The notes under the pieces: generated by a model
What the model saw: only the letters and a program-made list of their open reading frames with translations
Told to the model about the DNA's origin: nothing
The model's database searches: none
Shown: piece by piece, positions 1 to 8,196 of the stretch
How the letters are laid out: the number at the start of each line of letters is the position of its first letter
How positions within the stretch are numbered: position 1 is the first letter of the stretch
Assembly (NCBI RefSeq): GCF_005144585.1
Contig: NZ_SSMQ01000092.1
Location: forward strand, 1-41,031
Length of the DNA stretch: 41,031 bases
DNA from: Polyangium fumosum
GTDB lineage: Bacteria > Myxococcota_A > Polyangia > Polyangiales > Polyangiaceae
Reading direction: 5' to 3'
Made by a program: the position numbers and the translations under genes

Positions 1-271
1 CGACGGGGGCCGCCGACGTCTCCGGCGCGGCAGCGGTCGCGGCCGCGCCCGGCGCGGGCTCGGCTGTGGCCGCGGGCGTCGCGGCGGGCGCTGCGGGTTT
101 TGCCTCGCCTCCCGCCACGTTCGCGGGCCCCGCCGGAGGCGGATCACTCGCGCCGCCGCATGCGCTCACGGAGGCCAAGAGACACGCGGTCGCCCACGCG
201 AACGGGGCCATGGCCACCGCGCCCGCGTGCGCCCCGTGCAAAACGTTCGTCCATCGTCTCACCGACATCAT
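1..271 (-). CDS. Lipoprotein, N-terminal part only (runs off the window)
   Basis: A reading frame starts at 271 and is still open at base 1, so about 90 residues are visible. GGAGG lies five bases before the first of two consecutive ATG codons. The N-terminus has a basic start, a hydrophobic stretch and a lipobox-like end (ASVSAC, followed by GG), then a long Ala/Pro/Thr linker, as in an outer-membrane-anchored lipoprotein. It is the third gene of a minus-strand operon, 35 bases after the stop of the small secreted protein at 307-822 and downstream of the cytochrome gene. The functional domain lies outside the window, so no function can be given. The lipoprotein call is inferred from the signal sequence alone. 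Confidence 0.7.
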   Translation of the reverse strand, partial: MMSVRRWTNVLHGAHAGAVAMAPFAWATACLLASVSACGGASDPPPAGPANVAGGEAKPAAPAATPAATAEPAPGAAATAAAPETSAAPV

Positions 272-306
272 TCTCGCCTCCGCGTCCTTCGCCCCGGACC
301 CCATTT

Positions 307-822
307 TCACATCGCCGTCACGGTCGGTGACGCGCGATCTTCCAGCCAATGCTCCTGAAGGATCAGCGAGGGCTTGGGCTTGAAGACGCCCGCCGCGTCG
401 ACCCCGCCGGTCCAGATCTGCACCACGCGCCGATCGCCGCGCCGCATCGGGAACTGCACCTCCCCGCCCTGCCGCTCGTCGCGATCGATCCAGAACGAGA
501 CCTCGGCGGCATCCCCGCCGAGAACGACCATCGCATGCGGCTTCGTCCCGAGGCAACGCACCTTGAGCCACTCGCGCACCCGGTACGCGGTGCAAGGCGC
601 CGCGGCCGGCCCCGTGCGCGTCAATCGGACCTTGGTCGCCTTCGACCATTCGTCGAACGTGGGCGCCTTCGTCTTTTCGTTGCCCGGCGGATCCATGTCG
701 AGCGGCACGGCGTCCCCGAGCGCCGCCGAAGCGGCCCCAGCGGGCGGAGCCTGCGCTGGGGCCGGCGAGGATGCCGTCGCCGCCGCGACGAGCGCGAGGA
801 GGGGAAGCGGGAAGGCTCTCAT
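307..822 (-). CDS. Small secreted protein of unknown function
   Basis: This 171-residue protein begins with a clear signal peptide (MRAFPLPLLALVAAATAS...APAQA). The mature part is rich in charged and aromatic residues and has two cysteines (in APCTAY and VRCLG) that could form a disulphide. The start at 822 overlaps the stop of the upstream cytochrome gene in an ATGA arrangement, so the two are probably translationally coupled. A partial lipoprotein gene follows 35 bases downstream. I recognise no family. Its position suggests a periplasmic or surface protein made together with the di-haem cytochrome, perhaps an accessory subunit, but that is inference from context. Confidence 0.75.
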   Translation of the reverse strand: MRAFPLPLLALVAAATASSPAPAQAPPAGAASAALGDAVPLDMDPPGNEKTKAPTFDEWSKATKVRLTRTGPAAAPCTAYRVREWLKVRCLGTKPHAMVVLGGDAAEVSFWIDRDERQGGEVQFPMRRGDRRVVQIWTGGVDAAGVFKPKPSLILQEHWLEDRASPTVTAM

Positions 823-2942
823 AACGTCCGCAAGAACGCCGCAAGCGCGTCGCGATCTTCCTTCGAAAGTTGGTTCGTTTTGCCCATGCGATCGTTGTTC
901 TTCGCGACCAGCTCGTCGAGGTTCGCCGCGCTCCCGTCGTGCAGGAATGGCGCCCGGCCTTCGAGATAAAGGAGCGACGGCACGCGAAGCTCGCCGGTCT
1001 TCAATTCGTCGAAATCGGGCCGGCGCGCGAGCTTCGGCAGCGGATAGACCGAACGATCCGTGTACTCCGTCCCGGGGACGTGGCAACGCGCGCATTGCAC
1101 GGCGTCGTTCATGAAGACCTCCTTGCCGCGCTGCTCGACCGCGTCGAGCGTGCGTTTTTCGCGCGGCGGCGGCTTCAGGCCGGCCCGCACGAAGGTGGCG
1201 ATGCGCAACGCGCGCGCGTCGAGGTTCTGCGGCTCGTGCTTCGGCACGCCGCCCCACCGGTGCAGGCCAAAGCCCCCGCGCAGCCGCGATACGAGGTCGG
1301 GGCTCTCGCCCACCCAGCCATAGGGTCCGGGTGAGCTCACGCGACCCGCGAGCATCGGCGTCCGGCGCGGCACGCCGCGGGTCCGATCGGTCTCGGGCAC
1401 GTTCTCGGCCGTGCCCACGAAATTCACGTTCGTCCCGTCCTCGGTATTGAATTTCGCCTCGTGCCACACGTGCCCGTCGTCGCGCCCCTCCGGATGGCAG
1501 CCGGCGCAGCCGAGCCCCCCGCTCATCAGGCGATCCGTCGCATTGTAGAAGAGCCGCCGGCCGATCGCCGCGTCGCCGCCGATCGGATCGTCCGCGACAC
1601 GGACGAACGTCGGCGCGGGCGCCTTTTCGTTGCTGAAGGCGCCACGCGGCGCGCGCGGCGCGAGCGGAATGGCCACGAGATCGTACGTCGCGCCGCAAAA
1701 CACGAACGCCGTCGCCTCGTCCTCCGAAAGCACGACCCCCGCGGGCGCTCCGCCTCGATTCGCGATTCCCAGCGCGGGATCACGCTCACTGCCCACGTCA
1801 TACGTGGCGACGACGGAGAGCGTCGGATCCACCGCGAGCGCGTCGACCTCCACGAGCCGATCGTCGCCTTCACCCGCGACGAGCAGCGTATCCGCGCTGC
1901 GACGATAAACGACGGCGCGCGGCTGCGTGAACACCGCGAGGCTCGTGCCCGGGATTTGCAGCTCCGGCGCCGGCCCCTCCCCTTCCGCGCGGACCAGCGT
2001 CGTATGATCCCGATGCAGCGGCGCGAGGCCCTTGTCCGCGCCCGTGACGAGCACGTCCACCGTGGCCGCCCCGAACCACGCAATTTCCCCCAATGCGCCG
2101 AGCGCGTGCCGCGGCGCATAGAGCAGGCTCTCGTCCGGGGACAACGTGATCGCATACCCGAGCGCCGCGTTCAGCGCCCTTCCCACGGGCGTGCGCAGCG
2201 GCGACGCAGGCAGCTCGACGCGCCGGATCGTGGGCGTGCTGCCGCCGAGCTCGTCGAGGCGCGTCAACCCCGCGCCCGTGAGATGCGAGATGTAGGCGGA
2301 TTGCCCGTCCTTCCGGAGGGCGATGCCCCGCGGCTCGCGTGCGACGTCGACCGTCCAGCGGACCTCGTGGCTGCGCAGATCGACCGCGCTGACCTTGTGC
2401 GTCCATGCGCTCGTCACGAGCGCCAGCGATTGATCCGCCGTCACCGCGAGCCCCCAGGCGTCGGCCGGCAATTTTACGCGCGATACCTCGACGAGCGCGG
2501 CGCTCGGCTCGGCGCGGAACTCCACGAGCAGACCTGGATCGCGGATGGTCACGAGCACGCGCCCGGGCAACGTCACGACCTGCGCGGGCGGCCCCGGCAT
2601 CTCCACGGCCGTGCCGGCCCCGCCTGGCGAAAGGGGCAAGGGCACGCGCCGGAGCACGCCGTGATCCTCGTCGGCGACGTAGAGCGCCTCCTCCCCGACG
2701 CCCCGCGAAAGCACGCTGCCCTGCCGCGGCCCGATCGACGCGGCGTTCGTGGCGGGCGCCGCCGACGTTGTGGGCGAGGCCGCGGAGACCGAGGCCAACG
2801 GCTGCGTGGCCCCCGCGTCCACGCTGGCCTGGTCCGAGCCCGTGCAAGTACAGCCGACGCCGAGGCCCAAGGACACCCCGACGGCAATGCTGACCAGCCC
2901 GAGGCGTGAGCCGAACGATCCGACGGGGCGCTGTGTAGGCAC
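819..2942 (-). CDS. Beta-propeller / di-haem c-type cytochrome lipoprotein
   Basis: The 707-residue product starts with a signal peptide ending in LGVGC, a lipobox, so it should be anchored in a membrane facing the periplasm or outside. Residues about 50-440 carry repeated short beta-rich segments with SPDESLLYA- and DGQSAYISH-like motifs typical of YVTN/YncE-type propellers. The C-terminal third has two haem-attachment motifs, CAGCH at 479-483 and CARCH at 617-621. It ends with a segment (RVPSLLYLEGRAPFLHDGSA) typical of the MauG/cytochrome c peroxidase superfamily. Such proteins reduce peroxide or carry electrons, but the substrate here cannot be read from sequence. It heads a three-gene minus-strand operon and overlaps the next gene by four bases. 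Fusion of a propeller with a di-haem peroxidase-like module is seen in several environmental Proteobacteria and Myxococcota. Confidence 0.88.
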   Translation of the reverse strand: MPTQRPVGSFGSRLGLVSIAVGVSLGLGVGCTCTGSDQASVDAGATQPLASVSAASPTTSAAPATNAASIGPRQGSVLSRGVGEEALYVADEDHGVLRRVPLPLSPGGAGTAVEMPGPPAQVVTLPGRVLVTIRDPGLLVEFRAEPSAALVEVSRVKLPADAWGLAVTADQSLALVTSAWTHKVSAVDLRSHEVRWTVDVAREPRGIALRKDGQSAYISHLTGAGLTRLDELGGSTPTIRRVELPASPLRTPVGRALNAALGYAITLSPDESLLYAPRHALGALGEIAWFGAATVDVLVTGADKGLAPLHRDHTTLVRAEGEGPAPELQIPGTSLAVFTQPRAVVYRRSADTLLVAGEGDDRLVEVDALAVDPTLSVVATYDVGSERDPALGIANRGGAPAGVVLSEDEATAFVFCGATYDLVAIPLAPRAPRGAFSNEKAPAPTFVRVADDPIGGDAAIGRRLFYNATDRLMSGGLGCAGCHPEGRDDGHVWHEAKFNTEDGTNVNFVGTAENVPETDRTRGVPRRTPMLAGRVSSPGPYGWVGESPDLVSRLRGGFGLHRWGGVPKHEPQNLDARALRIATFVRAGLKPPPREKRTLDAVEQRGKEVFMNDAVQCARCHVPGTEYTDRSVYPLPKLARRPDFDELKTGELRVPSLLYLEGRAPFLHDGSAANLDELVAKNNDRMGKTNQLSKEDRDALAAFLRTL

Positions 2943-3246
2943 GGAGGTCGGACCAACATACGCCGGCCCGAGGGACGATCTCTATGATTTTCGCACCCCG
3001 GGGGCGTGGACCGGTAGGTGCATCCCGAAGAACCTGGGTATGCACTTGCAGAGCATTCGACGCGTCGTCCCTCAATGCGGGTGCCTTGGTGGCCGCGATA
3101 CAATGCTCGCCCAAGCGAAATTTCACGCTGCGATCAAGCGATCCAGCCGACGCGGAGCACGGAATCTCGGTGCATCCGGGAAACATCACGCTTGAACCAC
3201 CGGCCGTGACCTGTGAACATCGCCGGCCAGGAAGGGGGAACCGCGC
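2943..3246. other. Divergent intergenic region between cytochrome and T6SS operons
   Basis: About 300 bases separate the two divergent operons. I see no gene here. A ribosome-binding stretch GGAAGGGGG lies just before the GTG start at 3247. GGTGCATCC occurs at about 3016 and again near 3171 as a direct repeat, and the first copy also pairs imperfectly with a GGATGCAC-like segment (GGGTATGCAC) about 15 bases later. These are possible operator sites for one or both operons. No convincing sigma-70 or sigma-54 promoter could be picked out by eye. Confidence 0.4.
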
Positions 3247-5703
3247 GTGCCCAATGACGATTTTTCCTTCGCGTGCGAGGCCGTCCCCGGCGAGGGGGCT
3301 TTCGGGGCCTGGGGGGCCCTCCGGGTCGCGCGTCTCCGCGGCCGCGAGGCCCTCTCCGAGCCGTACCGGTACGAGATCACGCTGCTCGCGAAGGCCGGCG
3401 CGGCCGAGGTCGATCCGCGGGACCTGCTCGGCAAACGCGCGACGCTCCGCATCGCCACGCTTTCGAATCCCCCCTTCAAGGTCGTCCACGGCATCGTCCG
3501 CGAGGCCTCGGAGCTCTCCGACCTGCCCGAGGGCACCCTTCTCCGGGTGATCCTGGAGCCGCCCTGGACCCGGGCGCAGCACCGCACGCGGTGCCGGATC
3601 TTCCTCGACAAAAGCCTCCGGCGTATCGTCGAGGCGGTCCTCACGGGCGACCCGCGCATGGAGCACCAGGCGAGCGCCGAGGTCGAGGACGACGACAACG
3701 CGCCCACGTTCACGCCCGCCCGCGAGCTCTTCACCTGGCGCGTGACGGACACCTCGCGCCTCGACGACCCGCGCGCGCGCCCGTTCGTCGTGCAGTACGA
3801 GGAGAGCGACTTCGCGTTCGTTTCGCGCCTGCTCGAAGACGAGGGCATCAGCTACCACTTCGAGAACGGCCGCGAGGCCTGCCTGCTCGTCCTTTCCGAT
3901 GACGACGCCGGCCGGCCGCGCCTCGATCCTCCCGAGCTCGGCGCGTCGATCCCCGGCCGGAACGTGAGCCACCTCGGGCTCGGCGGCCGGCTGCGCCCCA
4001 CCCGCGTCGTGCTCGACGACCACGACTGGCGGAAACCGACGCTCGACATCACGGCCAAGGCCGGCAGCGGCGATCTCGCCGAGTACCATTATCCCGGCGC
4101 GTACGGCGACGCCGCCGACAAGGGCAAGCCGCTCGCGGCCGCGCGCCTCGACCGGTATCACGTGGAGGCGAGCTACGCGGCCGGCGCGGGCGGGGTCCGG
4201 GTGCTCTCGGCCGGATCGATCTTCGCGCTCGCGACCGAGGAGCCGGACCACGAGGGTGAATACCTCGTCACGCGGCTCGACGCGCGCGGGGCGCAGCAGG
4301 GCGTGCTCGCCCAGCCCGCGGCCGAGGACGCCTTGCCCTGGGAAGCGCGCTTCGACCTCGCGCGGCGCGGCGTGGGCAACGCCGCCACGGCCTCGCGGTT
4401 CCGCCCGGCGCAAAGGACGCCGAAGCCTCGCATCCGCGGCGTGCAGACCGCCGTCGTGACGGCCGATCCCGGCGCCTCCGGGGCCGAGGTGAACGTCGGC
4501 GGCCCGGACGGGCTCAGCGTGGGCTGCGTCCGGCTGCGGTTCCCTTGGGACACGGACGCGGCGCGCCTCGCGAAGGAGCCTTCGAGCCTCTGGGTGCGCG
4601 TCAGCCAGATCTTCGCCGGCGCGGGCGAGGGCGCCGTGTTCCATCCGCGCGTCGGCGACGAGGTGATCGTCGATTTCGACGAGGGCGACCCCGACAGGCC
4701 CGTCGTCGTCGGCCGCGTCTACAACGGCGCGAACCTGCCCGCGCGCGGCGGCGGGCACGAGAGCTCGATGAAGTCGCTCTCGACGCCCGGCGGCGGCACG
4801 TACAACGAGATCATGTTCGGCGACGCAGCCGGCGGCGAGCTGCTCCACTCTTTCGCGGGCAAAGACCAGACGACGGACGTCGCGAATTTCCGCCGCGAGA
4901 GCGTGGTCTCGAACGCGAAGATGACCGTCGGCGGCAACAACACCGAGACCATCGCCGCGAACCGGACCGAAAACGTCGGCGCGAACGACACGCTCACGAT
5001 CGGCGGCAACCAGACGATCACGATCGGCGGCAACGCCGTCACGATCGTCGGCGGCAACCATGCCCACGCGGTCGGCGCGAACGAGCTCAACATGGTCGGC
5101 GGCTCCCAGACGATCGGCGTCGGCGGGAGCCTCACGGAGAGCGTCGGCGCGGACGTGAGCGAGTCCTACGGCGCCTCGCGCACGACGACCGTGGGCGGCG
5201 CGGTGACCGAGAGCTTCGGCGCGATGATGAAGGTCACGGTGGGCGGGAACGTGGACGAGAGCGCGGCCTCGCACACGCTCTCCGTGAGCGCCGCGCGGCT
5301 CATGATGATCGGCGGCAACTACACGACCGTCGTCACGGGCGACGTCACGACGCAGATCGGCGCGGTCGAGATCGAGGCGAGCGGGGGCCCGCAGACGCTC
5401 GAGGTCGGCGGCTCGATCACGCGATCCGGCCCGCTGCACCTCACGCTCTCGGCGTTCGAGGACGACATCAAGAGCGCGAAGCTCGACGCGCAGGGCTCCT
5501 CCTCCTCGTACAACGTGATCACGCTGGAGGCGATCGGGATGACCCGCGACGTCACCGGGATCGCCAAGTCGAAGGCCGGCGCGAGCCCGAGCGCGTACGG
5601 CTTCGAGAAGAGGATGTGCGGCGGGATCCTCAAGATCGCCGCCGTTGGCCTCGTCGCGTCGGGCGTCGACAACCAGGGCGGCGGGCCCAACGTCGAGGCC
5701 TGA
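3247..5703 (+). CDS. vgrG: Type VI secretion spike protein VgrG, paralogue 1
   Basis: This 818-residue VgrG forms the trimeric spike that sits on the Hcp tube and pierces target cells. The gp27-like base occupies about residues 1-400, with family motifs YRYEITLL, LLGKRATL, VVHGIV and FVVQYEESDFAFVSRLLEDE. A gp5-like OB fold follows (VRLRFPWDTD near 427, GDEVIVDFDEGDPDRP near 470). Residues about 555-725 are many short GGN-x-T-x-T-I/V-G repeats, the needle-like beta-helix. The last ~90 residues form a different, non-repetitive tail. The start is GTG after a strong purine-rich site; no ATG fits the family start better. It is the first gene of an eight-gene operon, 14 bases before the second VgrG. 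No enzymatic C-terminal domain is recognisable, so the tail is more likely an effector-docking surface. Confidence 0.95.
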   Translation: MPNDDFSFACEAVPGEGAFGAWGALRVARLRGREALSEPYRYEITLLAKAGAAEVDPRDLLGKRATLRIATLSNPPFKVVHGIVREASELSDLPEGTLLRVILEPPWTRAQHRTRCRIFLDKSLRRIVEAVLTGDPRMEHQASAEVEDDDNAPTFTPARELFTWRVTDTSRLDDPRARPFVVQYEESDFAFVSRLLEDEGISYHFENGREACLLVLSDDDAGRPRLDPPELGASIPGRNVSHLGLGGRLRPTRVVLDDHDWRKPTLDITAKAGSGDLAEYHYPGAYGDAADKGKPLAAARLDRYHVEASYAAGAGGVRVLSAGSIFALATEEPDHEGEYLVTRLDARGAQQGVLAQPAAEDALPWEARFDLARRGVGNAATASRFRPAQRTPKPRIRGVQTAVVTADPGASGAEVNVGGPDGLSVGCVRLRFPWDTDAARLAKEPSSLWVRVSQIFAGAGEGAVFHPRVGDEVIVDFDEGDPDRPVVVGRVYNGANLPARGGGHESSMKSLSTPGGGTYNEIMFGDAAGGELLHSFAGKDQTTDVANFRRESVVSNAKMTVGGNNTETIAANRTENVGANDTLTIGGNQTITIGGNAVTIVGGNHAHAVGANELNMVGGSQTIGVGGSLTESVGADVSESYGASRTTTVGGAVTESFGAMMKVTVGGNVDESAASHTLSVSAARLMMIGGNYTTVVTGDVTTQIGAVEIEASGGPQTLEVGGSITRSGPLHLTLSAFEDDIKSAKLDAQGSSSSYNVITLEAIGMTRDVTGIAKSKAGASPSAYGFEKRMCGGILKIAAVGLVASGVDNQGGGPNVEA

Positions 5704-5717
5704 GACCAAGAGGACGT

Positions 5718-8168
5718 ATGCCGAGCTTCGACTACACGTTCGCTTGTGAAGAGGTCGCCGGGGCCGATCCCTGGTCGGCCCTGCGCGTCGCGCGTTTCAC
5801 CGGGGCCGAGGCGCTCTCGTCGCTTTACCGCTACGAGATCCTCCTGCTCGATCCGGCCGGCGTCGCGTCGGCCCCAGCGCTCGTGGGCAAACGCGCGACG
5901 CTCCGGATCACCACGCTCTCGGCCCCGGCGTTCAAGACCGTGCACGGCATCGTCGTGGAGGCCGAGGAGATCGCGCGGCTGCCGGAAGGACGCACCTTGC
6001 GCGTCGTCCTCGCCCCGCCCTTCGCGCGCGGCGCGCATCGCAGGCGGTGCCGCATCTTCCTCGACAAGACCTTGCGCGAGATCGTCCGGGCGGTCCTCCT
6101 CGGTGATCCGCTCGTCCGCGAGGCCGGCGCCGAGCCTCCTGCGCCCGATCTCGGCGGCGCCGATTTCGCGCCGGCCGACGAGGCGTTCACGTGGCGCGTC
6201 GAGGACACCTCGCGCCTCGACAACCGGCGCGTCCGGCCCTTCGTCGTGCAGTACAACGAGAGCGACTTCGCGTTCGTCTCGCGCCTGCTCGAAGAGGAAG
6301 GGATCACCTACCACGTCGAGAACGGCGCGGAGACGAGCCTGCTCGTGTTCACGGACAGCGACGCCGGCCGCCCGCGCCTTCAGCCCGACCTCGTCGGCAT
6401 CGGCATCGACGGGCGCGAGGTCCGCGGGTTCTTCACGGGCGGCCGGCTGCGGCCCGAGGCGGTCTCGCTCGGCGAGTACAACTGGAAGCAGCCCGGCCTC
6501 CCGATGGACGCGCGTGTCGGCGGCAAGGACGCGGACCTCTTCGAGGTGGTGTACCCGGGCGGCTACCCGGACGAGGCGACCCAGGGCCGCCCGCTCGCGA
6601 AGGCGCGGCTCGAACGGCACCGGACGGAGGCCCGCTTCGCGCGGGGCGACGGTCACCTCCGGGTCCTCGGCGCCGGGACGATCTTCGAGCTCGACCACAA
6701 GAAACCACGCCTCGAAGGCGAGTACCTCGTCAGCTCGCTGGAGGTCGTGGGCGAGCAAGCCGGCGTCCTCCCGAGCGGCGCGGGCGGCGGCGTGATCGAG
6801 CCCTTTTTCGCGCGGTTCGTCTGCGCGCGCCGCGGCCAGGGCACCGCCGTCGAGGACAGCGGGTTCCGTCCGCCGCGCGTCACGCCGCGGCCGCGGATCG
6901 TGGGAACCCAAACGGCCCTCGTCACCGCGGATCCCTCGGCGCCGAGCGCGGAGATCCACGTCGGCGGCCCGCCGGGCGTGCAGATCGGCTGCGTGCGCTT
7001 GCGCTTCCACTGGGACACGGACGAGGCGCGGCTCGCGAAGGAGCCTTCGAGCGCGTGGGTCCGCGTGAGCGAGCCCTTCGCGGGCAGCGGCATGGGCGGC
7101 GTCTGGCACCCGCGCGTGGGCACGGAGGTCCTCGTCGACTTCGAGGAGGGCGACCCCGATCGGCCGCTCGTCGTCGGCCGCGTCTACAACGGCAAGAACC
7201 GGCCCTACCACGGCGGCGCGCCCACGATCAGCACGCTGAAGTCGAACGCGAGCCCGGGCGGCGCCGTGCACAACGAGATCACCTTCGACGACACGTCGGG
7301 CGCCGAGCGCATCTACACGAACGCCGGCAAGGACATGGAGACCGACGTCGGGAACGAGCGCACCGAGACCGTGGGCGCGAACAGCGCGATGAAGGTCGGC
7401 GCGAACGACACGGAGACCATCGGCGCGAACTGCGCCGTGACGATCGGCGGCGACGAGACGGTCACGGTCGGCGGCAACGACACGGCCCTCATCGGGGGCA
7501 ACCTGTCGACGACGATTGGCGCGAACGCGACCACGATCATCGGCGCCAACGAGGGGCATTTCGTCGGCGCGGATCAAGCGATCACGATCGCCGGGGCGCA
7601 CAACGAGATCGCTTCCGGCAGCGTCACCGAGGAGATCGGCGGCACCCTCACGACGAGCGTCGCCGCGTCGGAGACGCAGACCCTCGGCGGCAACCGATCC
7701 ACCATGATCACCGGCGCGCACACGCAGTCCTTCGGCGCCGCGCACCTCAAAATGGTCGGGGGCAACCGGGATCTTTCGTGCGCGAGCCTCGACACGACGG
7801 TCTCGGCCGCCTCGATCCGCATCGTCGGGGGCTCGGTCACGACGAAGATCACGGGCGATCACACGCTCTCGACGGGCGGCGGCGCGGTCTACATCGCGCC
7901 CAAGTACAGCGCGCAGGACGCGAACCGGAGCGACGTCGACGTCGCGAAGTACACGCTCACGGGCCTCGACGTGACGATCGGCGGCATCGCGCTCGGCGCC
8001 ACGGGGTACGCGTCGTCGACGATGGGCGTGAGCGCCGCGGCGGCCGGGCTCAACGTGGAGTTCGTCGGCGCGGACGTGGACTTCTTCGGCCTGCTCACGC
8101 GGGTCGACGGGGGCCACATGCAGAACAACGGGGTCAAGACGCGGGTCGGGCTCATCATCAAGCTTTGA
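5718..8168 (+). CDS. vgrG: Type VI secretion spike protein VgrG, paralogue 2
   Basis: This 816-residue VgrG has the same plan as its neighbours. The gp27-like base has YRYEILLLD, LVGKRATL, TVHGIVVEAEE and FVVQYNESDFAFVSRLLEEE. The OB fold has VRLRFHWDTD near residue 426 and LVDFEEGDPDRPLVVGRVYNG. The beta-helix repeats of the IGGN/VGAN type run over about residues 545-685. The tail (about 700-816) differs completely from the tails of the other two paralogues and ends in an alternating hydrophobic stretch. The frame is open far upstream into the first VgrG, but the ATG at 5718 aligns with the other two N-termini (short acidic/aromatic lead, then FACEE). Close homology with both neighbours indicates local tandem duplication followed by tail divergence. 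Confidence 0.95.
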   Translation: MPSFDYTFACEEVAGADPWSALRVARFTGAEALSSLYRYEILLLDPAGVASAPALVGKRATLRITTLSAPAFKTVHGIVVEAEEIARLPEGRTLRVVLAPPFARGAHRRRCRIFLDKTLREIVRAVLLGDPLVREAGAEPPAPDLGGADFAPADEAFTWRVEDTSRLDNRRVRPFVVQYNESDFAFVSRLLEEEGITYHVENGAETSLLVFTDSDAGRPRLQPDLVGIGIDGREVRGFFTGGRLRPEAVSLGEYNWKQPGLPMDARVGGKDADLFEVVYPGGYPDEATQGRPLAKARLERHRTEARFARGDGHLRVLGAGTIFELDHKKPRLEGEYLVSSLEVVGEQAGVLPSGAGGGVIEPFFARFVCARRGQGTAVEDSGFRPPRVTPRPRIVGTQTALVTADPSAPSAEIHVGGPPGVQIGCVRLRFHWDTDEARLAKEPSSAWVRVSEPFAGSGMGGVWHPRVGTEVLVDFEEGDPDRPLVVGRVYNGKNRPYHGGAPTISTLKSNASPGGAVHNEITFDDTSGAERIYTNAGKDMETDVGNERTETVGANSAMKVGANDTETIGANCAVTIGGDETVTVGGNDTALIGGNLSTTIGANATTIIGANEGHFVGADQAITIAGAHNEIASGSVTEEIGGTLTTSVAASETQTLGGNRSTMITGAHTQSFGAAHLKMVGGNRDLSCASLDTTVSAASIRIVGGSVTTKITGDHTLSTGGGAVYIAPKYSAQDANRSDVDVAKYTLTGLDVTIGGIALGATGYASSTMGVSAAAAGLNVEFVGADVDFFGLLTRVDGGHMQNNGVKTRVGLIIKL

Positions 8169-8196
8169 AGGCGCACGCGGCGGCACGAGGACACCG

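Noticed and set aside
3085-3110. Possible sigma-54 promoter before the T6SS operon
   Set aside because: The GG and GC elements are 12 instead of 10 bases apart.
1870-5709. Long minus-strand open frame opposite the first VgrG, and similar ones opposite the other T6SS genes (5319-8288, 8158-10683, 10631-13630, 13347-15044)
   Set aside because: They are Arg/Ala/Val/Asp-rich mirror readings of GC-rich genes on the plus strand, and the plus strand shows family motifs throughout.
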